Assembly (NCBI RefSeq): GCF_014898055.3
Contig: NW_023600993.1
Coordinates: forward strand, 13,971,850 to 14,035,849
Direction of reading: 5' to 3'
Source of the DNA: Talpa occidentalis
Taxonomy: Eukaryota; Chordata; Mammalia; Eulipotyphla; Talpidae
Length of the DNA stretch: 64,000 nucleotides
Shown here: piece by piece, positions 1-11,815 of the stretch
How the letters are laid out: the number at the start of each line of letters is the position of its first letter
Position numbering within the stretch: the stretch's first letter is position 1
Translations under genes and position numbers: made by a program
Notes under the pieces: model-generated
The model's input: only the letters and a program-made list of their open reading frames with translations
Told to the model about the DNA's origin: nothing
Databases searched by the model: none

Positions 1-284
1 TATATAATAATTTGTCGCAATTTATTTTGTTGTTATTTTTTATTTGAGATTTTCCTGGTATAAAATCCTAGTAGGTTGCCATATTGGTCTTTCAAAAAGT
101 ACTTTTATCTTGGTAGTTGCATTCAGTCTCTTAAATCATTTATGTGACTTAAAAAAATTAAGCATGATACTAGCAGATTTTTCTATAGTTGGTGTGTCAC
201 TTAGTTATTTATGTGTCACATATCACTTTAATTTTTGTGTTACCAACTTAACCCCCAAAATTCTTTCTTTGATTTTGATTTTGT
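1..284. other. Unassigned AT-rich sequence
   Basis: AT-rich unique-looking sequence with no repeat family or gene that I recognise. An open frame of 113 codons runs through it but has low-complexity hydrophobic content and no familiar domain. Confidence 0.4.
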
Positions 285-708
285 GGGTTAGCAATTTAGT
301 TCGAGATCAGCTGGGTGGTTTTAACCTAGCTGTACTTCTTTCTGCATCTGTCATCAACTACAGGTCACCTAGTGAGTTTTGCTGATCTTTGGTAGACTCT
401 CTGACCTCTCTGAGGCTTCATCTGGGATTATCTAACAGACTCAATTGCATTCCATGTGATGATGAGCCAGCAGACCATCCCGGGGCTGTTCACGTGGCAA
501 TGTGAGGGTCCTAAGAAAATAAACAGAAGTGACGCATCTTGAGTCCTAGGCCTAGAACGGAAGCATCTGTCACTCCCACCATGTTCAAGCAGTGATGTCT
601 TGAGCCAAAGCAAGTCAGAGGCCAGACTCATGACTGGGGCGATAGACTGTACCTTCGTTGGGGGGAATGAATGAATTGTGATTATTTTTGGAATTTACCC
701 CAGTGGAC
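285..708 (-). repeat. MaLR/MLT1-type solo LTR remnant, antisense
   Basis: Read on the minus strand, this resembles the common MLT1-type LTR of mammalian ERVL-MaLR elements. The order of landmarks fits: a start region like 'caaaaatggtcacaaattc' near 690-705, a 'gacttgctttggcc'-type segment near 605-620, and a terminal region near 290-330. It is an old, non-coding endogenous retroviral LTR with no internal genes attached. The plus-strand LTR at 24957-25365 appears to be the same family. Family assignment is from memory; the LTR class is more certain than the subfamily. Confidence 0.5.
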
Positions 709-784
709 TTGAGTTAACATAGAGTCTACTTCCTCCACAGCACAGAAGTGGTGCCAGTTGTTACCAGTTGCACTACCTAGGTAG

Positions 785-960
785 GGTTTTCGTTTCAGTT
801 TCGGAACTCACTGTCTGTGTGACTCTCTGCCTCAGTTTACTTATCTGTACTGTTATTAACAGGCTCTAACTCATATGCTCATTGGGAAGGCATAATGAAT
901 TGCTATGCACAATGATCTTAGGCCCCCAAATGTGCTCAAAACATTATTAGCTTTTATTAT
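785..960 (+). repeat. MIR SINE fragment
   Basis: Core features of the ancient tRNA-derived MIR are visible: a 'ctgtgtgac...ctgcctcagttt' block followed by 'atctgta', then a decayed A-rich part. It is diverged, as expected for a repeat older than the placental radiation. Confidence 0.6.
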
Positions 961-3704
961 CATGATTATGTTGATTTGTACCATCTACTTCTATGTTTAT
1001 TTTCCTGCTAGCTCTGGACTCTTTGAGGGAGTGATCTTTAGGCATTTACTCTTTCATTAAAAATTGCTGAGCATCAGTTATATGCCAGGCTCTTGAATTG
1101 GGGAATAACTGGTTCCCACTGGTACACAAACCCACAAGGGTCATTGTTTATGCCGTGTTTTTCTCTAGGTATCTTCCATAAACTCCTATCTCAGTCCTTT
1201 TTGTTGTGATCTCAGTTATAGCCACTGGTTACCTCGTACATATCTCTTTTTAGCCTCCCAAGTTATCATAGATTGATGAGATTTGGGATTTTGTGTCTGC
1301 ATTTTCCACAGACACTGTTTATTCCCACTGTTTCTGAGTTTGTGGTAGAAGTTGAGTATGATTAGAGTGATTATGTTCACTTAACCAAGTGGTGGAGTCA
1401 TTCATCTGTTCCTTCTCCTGGCCAATGGGGATCGTGAGTACCCAGGGTTGTTGAATGGATGATTTCTGCAGGCAGTGGATTCACTTGATGCCTTGTTTTC
1501 CTGATCTCCCAACTGGGAATGTTCCTGGCTATTCTAGCTGCCTATAAGGTTGTTGTGAGAAGCAAATTAAAGAATAGGAGCAAAAGCATTTTGAAAATGT
1601 CTTAATAATACTTGTAGTGGGAATGATGTCACATTTGTTAATCAGCAAGAAAAGACCAGTGGGAGATCAACATTGACAAAGACCCAATACATTCTAGGGG
1701 CCAAAAGGAACTCACGTTGGTCTCAGGATTTTTGAAAAATAAGAATAAAATTTTACTTAATGTAATGACTACATTCCTTTATCATCTTTTCCGATGTTTT
1801 TTTTTTTTTTCCTGCTTCTTGAATCTAAATCAAAGCCGAACAGGAAAGCTTCTGTAGGATGTAAAATCTCTGTTGTTGTAACTATAAAATGTTGCGTGTA
1901 CTTCATTTCCGTAAGTACAATGTGTTCTGCATCACTTTTATTTTACTCTATTAGGTATGCAGCCTATTTGCCAGGGTGAGTTATCTCCTCTTAGAGTTTG
2001 GTTATATACCTAGTCAATTTTGTAAACAGAATTTACATTAAAAATGAATTACTTTTCCTTAGAGCTTATTGATGGGGCTGACACCTCACTGAATTTCCTT
2101 TCTGAGCCAAGATTTGTCACCTTGATCAAAAGTTGGCAAAATGCAGCTTGCGGTCATGTGAAAAGTAGAAGTGTTGTGTGCCCTACAAAAGGTTTTCATA
2201 GCAGCACACTTGCCCTTGATTTTTGTCTTTAAAGTAATTAACCAGCAGGAACAAAGAAATAGCAACTCTGCGCTATGATTCCTCATATAGTCTTGGCATT
2301 CACTAGAAACACTTTTCTTCATTTAGAAAGAAGTGTTCTTCTGACAGACAGTCTGGAACAAAGTGTGCGTACACACATACAATGAGTCAAGAGTTGGATT
2401 GCAAAAACATGAGACCCCAAACAGTAAGCTCAAAATGTGATATCGGATGCTTGGCAGATTACATTGTAAACCTTCTGAAATCCAGCCTGTGACACAAACA
2501 GTCAGGCACTGAGACGGTTAGTAATTGCTCCCCAATATCTGCAGAAGCGGCTAGAAGAGAAAAGCATTGGTTTGGTGAGATGCCTACTTCTTTCACTTTT
2601 ACCAATGAAAAAATTTTGAAAGGGATTTTTCTTTTTCTGATAATAAAATCACGCAGGCTCATAGTAAAAATAAAATTAGAAAATTTTAGTTGTGAGAATA
2701 GAAGTGGGAAGAATTTAGAGATATGTCCCAGTCAACCCTAAATGGCTATTATTATTTGTGAATTCAGATACAGATTGTGTATGACTTAATATATTTAATT
2801 ATTTGGCATTTATTGATGCAGGGTTAAGATAAGAGAATTTCTAGGACCTCTGAGAAAACAAAGATATTTCTTAGTGAAATGTCTGCCCCATTGTTCTGAA
2901 CTATTTAGCACATACAATATCCTAAGTTTCATTTTTTATGGTATTTCCCACACAAAACCTGCCTTCCCTCAGTTTCTTAGAATGAAATAACATTAAGCGA
3001 GAGGAGCCATATGGATTAGGTACAAAAAAAAAGCACATGTTATGAGATGAGTTTGGATGGTTTATTTTCCCAGAGATGAGGGAGGTCAAGATCAATAAGA
3101 CTTGGGCTGAACACTTTGATTTGCAGGAGAAGAGAAACCATTTTCTTTTTTAATGTTGAACATCAGTAAATGTTGAGCAGTTTTCTGGAACAAGATAAAA
3201 CTGTGCTAAGTTGCGAGCGGGTCTACAAAATACAGAGCCTTGTGGGAGACAAGAAAAGAAAACCATCTTCTTATCTGTGCTCCTCACAAAAAGAGGAGTA
3301 AACAATAATTATTATTCAATGATGGGTAAGAAATGATAATGGCTGAATTCACCATTAGGTGCTCAGCTTGGGGACTGCTCAACTCCCCATGCATGGTCAA
3401 GGGAAGGGCAGCCACAAATAAGGGGGCAGTGATAGTGGGAAAAGACAGCACAGCCCACAGGCTGCCCATTATGCCCTCACACTGAGGCTGGAAGGCCCAA
3501 GACATCACTGCTTGTCTTAAGAGCTTAAGCAGAGGAGTAGGAACCCAAAATCCTAGAGATAAGCGTTCATGTTTTGCTTGGGCTCTGGGCTCTCAGGGAA
3601 AGTGACGTGATAGCTTCACCCATACATATTTTTTCTATATGTGTTCCAAAGTTCCACAAAGGGTTTTGATCCCTTTCTGTTTGTGTTACTATCAAAAGGC
3701 TTTA
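961..3704. other. Unassigned stretch, no gene seen
   Basis: Mostly unique-looking AT-rich sequence. Near 1050-1130 there is a short segment like the 'tatatgccaggc' type of old repeat. Scattered short open frames (60-80 codons) overlap on both strands and show no domain. I see no gene, RNA or young repeat here. Confidence 0.35.
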
Positions 3705-3945
3705 TTCAACTAGCAACAGTACTAATAGGAGGAGTACTAATAATTGTAATAAGTAGAAGCGGGATTATTTCATTCAATCCTAACAGAATGTTACTAGATC
3801 AGTACCATTATTACTGATTTTATCGATGTGGTGCTTAACAGTTGAAGAGGTTCCCTAAATTGCCAAATGCCATTAAAAATAGGTGGCAAAGCCAGGAAGT
3901 GAACACTGCAGGTTGATTCCAGGTCCTATACTCCATTGCCTGCCT
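3705..3945 (-). repeat. MIR SINE, antisense
   Basis: The segment follows the reverse-complement MIR order: 'tcattcaatcctaacag', 'accattattactgatttta', 'ggtggcaaagccaggaagtg', then 'ccaggtcctatactccattgc'. It covers most of the element but is strongly diverged. Confidence 0.6.
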
Positions 3946-3984
3946 GGGAAATAAGTTGTTAATAATAATAAATATACTCTCTGG

Positions 3985-4135
3985 CTGGTATTTGTGTGTC
4001 ATCTCATTGAACAACACAAAGTTGATGTGGCAAATAAAAATGTCATGCCCATATTGCACATGAAAACTGAGGCTTACAGACTTTGGTTGACTCACCTATA
4101 TCAGGTGAAGCGTGTCAGGATGTTACTTGCTTACG
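3985..4135 (-). repeat. MIR SINE fragment, antisense
   Basis: A second antisense MIR fragment follows the first directly. It has 'tgtcatctcattgaa', then 'catgaaaactgaggcttac', corresponding to the 'gatgaggaaactgaggc' core. The two pieces are separate insertions, or one element with a duplication. Confidence 0.5.
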
Positions 4136-4679
4136 TGAGGTCTGATGAACCCCAGAATCCATTGTTCAATACAGCCCGTCTTACACACTTTATATGTTGA
4201 GAAGTCTTTGGAAAAAGATAAACTTTTCCCTTCTGTTTAATTTCTCTCTTATTTTTTAAAACCATGACTGAATGTTACCATCTATTTTCTCTTTTCAAAA
4301 AATGCACCTGTTTTTGGTGTCAAAGGGAAAGACCTCATTGGGTGAGAGGCTTATTAAAAACCCTCACTCTTGAGGAGCCAGGGACCCCTGAGCACTTTTG
4401 TGCTTCCCTTGTGAGCACAAGCCAAAAGCATACTAAATTTTGCTATTTGGTACTTGACAGTGACCACTGCTTAATGCTTTTTAGGCATGTTAGAACCCCC
4501 ACAGTGCCTCTAAATTGTGCAGGAGTACTCCTTGGGGAGAAATGTCTTTCTGACCCCAGCTTGCAATCAATTAACACCATGAAGCATGGGAATTTATAGC
4601 CCTTACTTTTTATTTTCTCAGCGAGGGAGAATCTGGAAGACGCCAATGCTGTAACAGAATAAAAGGATGCAATTTGAAA
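4136..4679. other. Unassigned, no gene seen
   Basis: Unique-looking sequence with a 111-codon open frame (4264-4599, plus). Its protein is Cys/His-rich in places but does not fit a zinc-finger spacing I know. I treat the frame as fortuitous. Confidence 0.35.
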
Positions 4680-4960
4680 TGTTGGTCCACAGATTTCTCC
4701 TTGACCTGCCTTGTAAGGTCATCCAGGAGTGAGGCAGTTTCAACATTCCCCCGAGTGAATGCATTGTGGCTTTTTTTTTTAAAAACAAACTTCCAATGTC
4801 TAACTTTTTAATTCTTGCCATAACACCAGCTGGCTCGTAATTAACCGCTGGCATCATCAATATCTCGTCAAAGTTAATGAGTTTTTAACATAATTTTTAA
4901 CTGCTCTGAAGAGGTTACAGAATTAAAAGAACAAGAATAATGTATATATTTATTCACAGA
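4680..4960. promoter_or_regulatory. Candidate conserved non-coding element
   Basis: Repeat-free block with several motifs typical of developmental enhancers close together: 'caccagctgg' (E-box), 'gtaattaac' (homeodomain core) and a T-rich 'tcaaagttaatgag'. It contains several CpGs within AT-rich surroundings. The call rests only on motif density and absence of repeats; conservation was not tested. Confidence 0.25.
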
Positions 4961-5261
4961 CAAACAGAGGGATGAAAGATAAGGATCCAGGTCTTAGGCC
5001 ACTGGGCAAGGAATCTGTGCCCACGACCGGGCCTTCCTAGTGAATGCAGTGGATTGCCAGTTCTGGGTGGTCCCAAACACCATTTGTACTTGCTAAGAAC
5101 TAACATTGACCGTGGTTTCAAATTGCTTGGGCTGAGCATTCAGATGCAATGGGATCAATGCTTAATATATTGATTATTTTCCTCTCTCTTTCCTTGGTCC
5201 TCAGACTCGGGGAATTCATTTCATCATAGTTCTCATTTCTTGGCATATTAATGATCATTGT

Positions 5262-5400
5262 TAGAGCCAGTTTCCTGTCTTTCTTTCCTTCATTTTTTCC
5301 TTCCTCTCTACTCCCCTCTACTATGCTCACCTTCACTCTCCTGCCTTTTTCTTCTTTTCCTTCCTTCCTTTTTATCCTCACCCCCACTCCTATTTCCTTT
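5262..5400 (+). repeat. Polypyrimidine tract
   Basis: Interrupted CT-rich low-complexity stretch made of TTCC and CTCC runs, almost purine-free for over 100 bases. It lies just left of the L1M remnant. Confidence 0.65.
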
Positions 5401-5539
5401 ATCCATAGTCAACCAAAGTGATTGATGTGTATCCTTTTATTTGTATATGTTTTTATAAAATGTGTTGTTGATTTCATGCATTCTGCATGAGATCTGCATG
5501 ACTATTTCTGTAGTCACACCTTGTGAACACTTGTCATCA

Positions 5540-6400
5540 TCCTGGTTTTTAAATTTTTACCAATTTATTATCAATGAAATGAAATCTCATAATTGGCCTT
5601 TCTCTGATTATTAATTAGTATGAGTTTTTTGTATGTTTATTAGAATCTATATTTTCTAGTAACTGCAAGTTTGTAATGCACCCATTTTTTTAACTGGGGT
5701 TCACAAAATCTTGTTGACTTATAAGAACTTTTTATTCTTTTTCTCTTTTTAAAACATAGTGTACATGTCCATTCTTTGACAGCTTTATATGTTGCATCTT
5801 TCTTCTCCCAGAATGTCATATGTGAATGAACTTTGCCCATAAATCACATCCTTGACATGACAGCCTTAATTTCAATGGAATTAAACTTACTAACTTTGGC
5901 TTGAAAGTTTGTGCTTTCAGTGTTTTAAGAAATCATTTCTCACCATTATACTCTAAAGAAATTCTCTGACATTATTAAATCTACTGCTTCTACCTACTTT
6001 TCACATCTAGGTCTTTGATCCACTTGATGTCTACCTTGCATCCCTTTCTTACCTGGTGTTAGGTAGGGATCCAGTTTATTTTTCTCTATATATAGTAAAC
6101 CAGTTTCCCAACTCTACTTATTAAAGAGTTTATCTTTTCTCATAGAAAAGCCCCATTCTCATGTTTTCTATTTTGATTCAAAGTTAATTAAGTTTTTAAT
6201 GAGCATTTTTACTATAAGTTTTAGAATAACAATTGGAATTGCATTTGTGGAGAAGTGACATCTTTAGAGAGTAAATCATCCAATCCAAGAGCATGAACTG
6301 TCTCGTTTTACTTTGATCTTTTATGTACTTTAGTTTAAGTCTACATTTTAATCCATGGACGTGTCCTGTATTAATTTTTAACTTCTTTTTCAGGCACCAT
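5540..6400 (-). repeat. L1M-type LINE fragment, antisense
   Basis: Plus-strand text is the reverse of an old L1. Landmarks in order are 'ggtctttgatccacttgatg', 'ggtagggatccagttta', 'ctctacttattaaagag', 'ggaattgcatttgtggag' and 'catccaatccaagagcatga'. These belong to the L1 ORF2 region of mammalian L1M elements. It has no intact frame and is a dead, 5'-truncated copy. Confidence 0.75.
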
Positions 6401-7983
6401 TAATACATTTTTCCCACAGCACAGGGTAGCCCACTGGAATGAGGACATGCCATGTGGTATTGTTTGAACCATTTGCTCCCAACGCAGTTTCCAGTCTGGA
6501 GTTGAGCTGCCTGTGAAAGAGTCATGTGAGTGTTTTGTTAAAAATAAACATGACTGAGATCCAATTCCTCCCCTCTCCCCAAGATTTTGGTTGGATTTAG
6601 GAATCTGAGATTTTAATAGTTCTCAGATAATTCTGAAAAACTACTTTCCTGCTAATTATGTTTGAAGACCTTTATTTGTTTTATTAAAAGTTGCTTTTGA
6701 TTTTTTTGTGATTCTTCACTCTCGTTTGAAAGGATGCCATGAGAAAAGATAATTCTGAGGTTAGAAGGAATTATGAACTGATATTGGTAATTGCAAACAG
6801 AGGTCCATTGTCAATTTATAGTAAATTTTTTAAAATCTTTAATCCTTAGGTCAATGACATGCTGCCTACCCCGTGAATACCATTTAAGAGCAAATTTATT
6901 AAAATAATTCAGGACAACACAATATGCAATTTATTCTTTTTTTCCAAGCCTAGTAAACAAGCATGGCAATTATAATTGCAATGATGACTTATAGATGGTT
7001 TGGAAATTGAAGTCTATAATAGTTGTGAATGCAAATTCTCTCTGCTCTCAACCAGAATAGTGCAGTACATAACATTTTAACCTCTCTGTGAATGTAGTGT
7101 ACAAAAAAGGATTTCATTAGTGACAAGTCAGCTAGGAGACTGTCTTTCAGGAGCAAATAGACAACAGGGACAATGGATGGTCATGCAGAAATGTACAATT
7201 ATCTGTTCTAGCAATCCTAAAACTTTAATAATCCTTAAATGTCATTTAGAAAAAAGTAGATCAATTGCTTAGCCGCTTGTTCACCTGATCTATCATACTT
7301 TATCAGGGCTTCCTAAAGACTGTTGAGGCAACAAAAATGTATTTCAGGATGGAATTTAAGGCAGTTTTCAAGGGACTGTAAGAATAAACTTAGCATCAGA
7401 ACCTCAAGTCATGATGCCTGGTGATTATGCTGAGAGAGATTCTACTTGTCCTAAAAGCATCTAGTTGTCCTTCAGATGTCGTTGGCAGATTATCTCTTAT
7501 ATACACAATTGAAGCTCAGAAAGTTGAAAAAATAAAAATTTAACAAGCACCCTTTTATTCTGTTTTCCTATGGTTAAGTCAATGGCTTCATTTTCTTTGC
7601 TTGTATATCAACCTTTCTTTACAGTTGTATTACCTCCTTCTATAGATTCCTCCGTCTGGTGAAATTCCTATGTGCAAATGAGCTTCAAGGCTGATGGGCT
7701 TCATGGAAATGAGAAGTGCTCACAAAATAAAATTTTAAAGTAAACCCTTGATAGGAAATTTTAAGACAAAAGTGGCGTATTGTTAATTCTAGAAGAAAAA
7801 GCAAGCATCTTTTCAAGAAATTTTGTAGGGCTCTTTGTTCAGCTACTTCCTGTCTAAGGACATCATAGTGGTCAGTGTATTTGAGCAATCCCTGAAGTTT
7901 TCGTAGTGTCCATTATGTACAATTTGTGACTCCCTTGTAAGCTGCTGTCAGCAAAAACTGATGTTTTTCTAATGTTTATGAAT
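6401..7983. other. Unassigned, no gene seen
   Basis: AT-rich sequence. A segment near 6545-6655 ('ccccaagattttggttgga...ctgagattttaatagttctcagataattctg') is weakly like a MER5-type DNA transposon. Nothing else is recognised. Confidence 0.3.
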
Positions 7984-8251
7984 TGCAGAGCATGTTTATT
8001 TATGCATATAAAAACTGGGGTACAGGCCAGAAGTGCGGGAAGTGAGAGGATTCACCAGAGACAGAGTAGGAAGCAGAACAGGCAGATCTACTGAAATATA
8101 CTGATGAGGGGAGCAGTGGATGAGACAGGAGAGGCCTCCTGTGCTATTTGGGTAGCTCCCTGGCCAGGTTTTGAACTCATGCTGCAATGGCTGCCGGATA
8201 GCTGATAGTGCTGAGACGTTAACCACCAGGGAGGCCCTGCAAAGCATGTTT
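7984..8251 (-). mobile_element. tRNA-derived SINE, older subfamily, antisense
   Basis: An antisense SINE body lies between 14-bp target-site duplications that differ at one base (7984-7997 and 8238-8251, 'tgcaRagcatgttt'). The head is on the right ('ccaccagggaggcc' on the plus strand) and the short A-rich tail on the left ('tttatttatgcatata'). It belongs to the same family as the other seven copies here but is more diverged and has a degraded B box. It shares a 'tgcatata' tail and internal changes with the copy at 57328, so both probably belong to an older subfamily. Confidence 0.8.
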
Positions 8252-8470
8252 TAAAAAAGTGATTTTCACATTTGAGCTTCCTTATAACTCTGTGAAGTGT
8301 GTATTATGAATCCCATTTCACTGAGGGGTAAATTTGGTCAAGGAAACAGTGAATTTATCTTTTATTCCGTTTTGATGGCTCCAGATTTGCCCAGAGCATT
8401 AATCTGACCAATAAATTATTTTTTCTTTCATTAATCCTTCTGTACTTCTTATTTCAGAGTTTGTATTTGG

Positions 8471-8690
8471 CAAGGGTTGACAAATTTCTTTAAAAGGCTA
8501 GGTTATAAACATAAGCTTTGCAGCCATGGGGTCAGAACTATGTCACCACTGCTTACTTCTGCCATTATATGTAAAAGCAGGCATGGTCAATAATTACAAT
8601 GAATGGGTGGCTCTACGTTGTGATCAAACTTTATTTGTAGAACCAGGCTGGCCAGATTTGGCCCATAAACTATAGTTTGTTGACACCTAC
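8471..8690 (+). repeat. Non-autonomous hAT-like DNA transposon remnant
   Basis: The segment runs from 'caagggttgacaaatttct' to 'agtttgttgacacctac', giving imperfect terminal inverted repeats. Inside is 'aaactttatttgtag...ctggccagatttggcccata', typical of a widespread mammalian DNA transposon family whose name I cannot fix. It has no coding capacity. Confidence 0.65.
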
Positions 8691-8915
8691 TAATGGATAT
8701 TGCAAGAGAAATTAAAGAGAAGATGTGTATAACCAGGGCTTGCTTTAGTAGTTAAACTCCTCACTTACACCTCATTTGTGTTTTTGTATTGAAACTCCTC
8801 CCACATTTTTGCTGTAGATTTCACGGAAGGATGACCTTGCACGCATTCACGAAACTTGACATACGTCACATTTAGGCATTTCTTCTATTTCTTTGACAAC
8901 AGTTGTATCTTTCTC

Positions 8916-8917
<2 letters not shown>

Positions 8918-9001
<84 letters not shown>
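8918..9001. repeat. (CT)n microsatellite, 42 uninterrupted units
   Basis: Perfect 84-base CT run with no interruption. It creates a long Ser/Leu frame on the plus strand and an Arg/Glu frame on the minus strand, neither of which is a gene. Confidence 0.98.
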
Positions 9002-9004
<3 letters not shown>

Positions 9005-10683
9005 CTTAGTGCAGATCTTTCTTTCTGAAGTCTCTCTTGTTCCCCTCTGCTGTGGAGTTCCTTCTCCTCCTTCCTCATAGTTTTTCTTTTCTTCTAAGGA
9101 GTGATTTAGCTCTATATCAGCTTCCTCATAACCATCCTCACCCTTCATACTCTCTCAGCACATAGCGGGGATCCTGAGAATCTACTTTCTTTCTCAGGTA
9201 GGAGAAAGGGTGATTGCTATTTTAATGTCTTTCCCTGCTTAAAGTATGAAAAGGGCTTACCCTAGTGCATGGCGTATAGTAAATATTAAAAAAAAGGACA
9301 ATCATTTTTTTTTTTTGCATTAGGTCCCTGATAAAGAGTTTTGGAAGTTGAGAAGTATTATTCACATGTAAGCCATTGTCTATCGTTATGGTGATTAAGA
9401 CTATGGAAACCTTTCCACAGCTCAGTGAGCCTCAGGTTTAGGATTTATGGGGTTATCATTTTTATGGTCACTTTTATGGTCACTCAGGGGTTCTGAGAAT
9501 AATCTATAATTCTGGACTATGCTAGTTTTCCCTTAGAAAATACTTTCTTGTTTTGGGTTAATTTAAGCACTAAAGCATTTTTGCTTGAGGACTTTATGAC
9601 TTGAAGAAAAAAAATCTTCAAGTTGATAACAGATCTTATTCAAAAGGACCCGCTCTTGGAGCTACACCGTGAATGTTTGCATTCACGGTGAATAAAGAGC
9701 CTCAAACATGTTTTCAGACAGTCAGTCATTTCGCAGAATAAGACTTTGTGGATAGCACTGAAAAATCTGATGTTAAAATTTCATCCTATTTTTTTATAGT
9801 GCTATCTTATGATAACATTATCACAATATTTTAAAGCAAACTGTCATGTACAATGAATACCACAATGTAAGACACTTTTGCACATTTTTCAATCATTTTC
9901 AAAGCATTCCCCTATCCTTGTGCTCATTCACTCAAGCAAACATTTTTCAGTTGCCGATTACATGCCAGGTGCCAAATAGTAAGACATAGTTTATTCTCTT
10001 ATGTGCAGTCCAGGAGGAGAGACATTCATGTGATGAAACTGTCTTCAGCAGAGGTTTCTACCAGAGGAGTCTGCAAGATAGAGTACTTCTCGCCAGGATA
10101 CTGAATATTCCAGGAGCACTTCATTGCTTTAAAAATAATTTTTGAGGTGTCTTACAGAGTATAATGAAGATAAAAACTAAGTAGTGAGGAAACCGGGGTT
10201 AAGGAAAAATTAGGGGAACAAAAAGTCAATTAAACTAAGTACAAGGTTAATGAACAAAATACATGTCGTAAATTATTCCATTAAAGATGGAATAATTATT
10301 CCAATAGAGATGAACCTTAAATCTGAGTTTGAATTTCCTAGCAGCCAAAGCAAAGGAAAATGTGGTCCTTCCCATGGTCAAAGTATCTATATGACAAAAC
10401 AGGTTATCTATGTCTAGTGAACACCTGAGAGAAATTAATCTCATAGGTTTTCCTAATTGACATTTAGTTCTCACTCCCTACCTAAAACAAATAAGTCTCA
10501 TTTAGGATAGTTTCTTATACTTTCTTTCAAATAGGCCAATGGAGTAATCCTAAACCAGAGGTCAGCAAAAACTACTTGATATCATGCAAGAAAAATGTCT
10601 CCTGTTTAATTCTCATCTGCTTAAAGGTTTGCGGTATTTAGAAGAATCTATATTATGACAATCTTTCAAGAAATCCTCCGTGT
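9002..10683. other. Mostly unassigned; contains a hairpin cluster
   Basis: No gene seen. Between 9456 and 9690 there is a 12-bp tandem duplication ('ttttatggtcac') and two perfect short hairpins, at 9599-9623 (9-bp arms) and 9665-9690 (11-bp arms). A segment at 9930-10020 looks like an old interspersed repeat ('tacatgccaggtgcc'). The rest is unique-looking. Confidence 0.4.
9665..9690. repeat. Perfect 11-bp hairpin
   Basis: Left arm 9665-9675 ('caccgtgaatg') and right arm 9680-9690 are exact reverse complements with a TTTG loop. The arms contain CpG, unusual in this AT-rich setting. It is too short for a microRNA precursor. Confidence 0.85.
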
Positions 10684-10966
10684 CTCCTATTTTTTTTTAA
10701 GATTTATTTATTTATTTATACAAGCTCTGGGGTGCAGTCAGAAGTGCGGGAGGGTGAGAGAATTCACCAGAGCCAGGGCGGAGAGCAGAACAGGCAGAAG
10801 AACCGAAGTACACTGCTGAGGGGAGCAGCGGGCAGCAGGAGAGGTCTGTGCACCATGTGGGACCCTCGCCCAGTGGCTGGGGATCTAACCGGAGCTGCAG
10901 AGGCTGCGGGCAGCTCCACAACCCAGCGCTCAAACACTGCGCCACCTGGGAGGCCCGCTCCTATTT
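10684..10966 (-). mobile_element. tRNA-derived SINE, antisense
   Basis: A full-length antisense copy with the tail (TTTATTTATTTATA on the plus strand) on the left and the head ('gcgccacctgggaggccc') on the right. It is flanked by the 9-bp duplication 'ctcctattt' (10684-10692 and 10958-10966). Its Pol III head faces the next SINE, 34 bp beyond its right target duplication, making a head-to-head pair. Confidence 0.85.
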
Positions 10967-10999
10967 CTTGCACCTGAACTTTTGTGACTGAGGGGCATC

Positions 11000-11298
11000 A
11001 AAAAATTTGAATTTAGGGCCTCCCTGGTGGTGCAGGCGGTTGAACGCTACACTGTGAAGCTTAGCTGTCTATAGCCTCTGCAGTGCAGGTTCGATCCTGG
11101 CCGGCCAGTGAGAATCCCACATGGCGCGGCATACCTCTTCTGTCGCTTCCACTGCTCCCCTCAGTGGTGTGTTTCATCATTCTGCTTGTTCTGTTCTCCA
11201 CTCTGTCTCTGGTGGGTCCTCTCGCCCTCCTGCGCATCTGGTCTGTACCCCAGCTCTTGTATAAAAATAAATAAATCTTTAAAAAAAATTTGAATTTA
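11000..11298 (+). mobile_element. tRNA-derived SINE, sense
   Basis: A full-length sense copy, beginning 'gggcctccctggtggtgcag' at 11016 and with a B box 'ggttcgatcc' at 11088-11097. It ends in 'aaataaataaatctttaaaa'. A perfect 16-bp target duplication ('aaaaaatttgaattta') lies at 11000-11015 and 11283-11298. The exact duplication indicates a fairly recent insertion. Confidence 0.9.
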
Positions 11299-11389
11299 TA
11301 CTGAGCAGATCTGAAAAAGCCTGCTTTTAACTAACAGGAACTGAATAGTCTTTTTTTTTTTTTTTTCAAAATGAACTTTCCTTTCACCT

Positions 11390-11815
11390 CTGCTATGGAA
11401 TGAAAGTTTGTGCCCTACTCCCAATTTCACGTATGGAAACCCTAATGGCCAATGGGATGGTATTTGGAGGCCTTTGGGAGATATTAGATTATGCAGGTGG
11501 AGCCCTCATAGTAGGATTAGTCCCCTTATAAGAAGGGGCAGAGAGATAGTGCTTTCTTATCTCCTTCCTGTGTTCCTTCCCTTCTTCAATTCCTTTCCAA
11601 CCCAATCCCTCCCTTCTCTCACTCATCTGCTGTGTGAGAAGGCAGCTGACTGCATGCCAGGAAATGGGTCCTCACCAGACACTTCATCTGCAATCCTCTT
11701 GATCTTGGGTTTATCAGTCTCCAAAACTGTCAGACACAAATTTTGTTCTAACAAAAATATGGTAGTTTTGTTATCGCATCACAAGCTTACTAGCACACTC
11801 TGTCATCTAATAATT
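11390..11815 (+). repeat. MaLR-type solo LTR remnant
   Basis: Order of landmarks fits a MaLR LTR: 'gaaagtttgtgccc', 'atgggatggtatttggaggc', 'ctttgggagatattagatta', 'ggtggagccctcat', 'ccccttataagaagg' and 'gggtcctcaccagacac'. An accidental open frame of 137 codons (11408-11821) lies in it; it is non-coding LTR sequence. Confidence 0.65.

Noticed and set aside
8885..9148. Arg/Glu-repeat protein frame
   Set aside because: It is the translation of the CT microsatellite.
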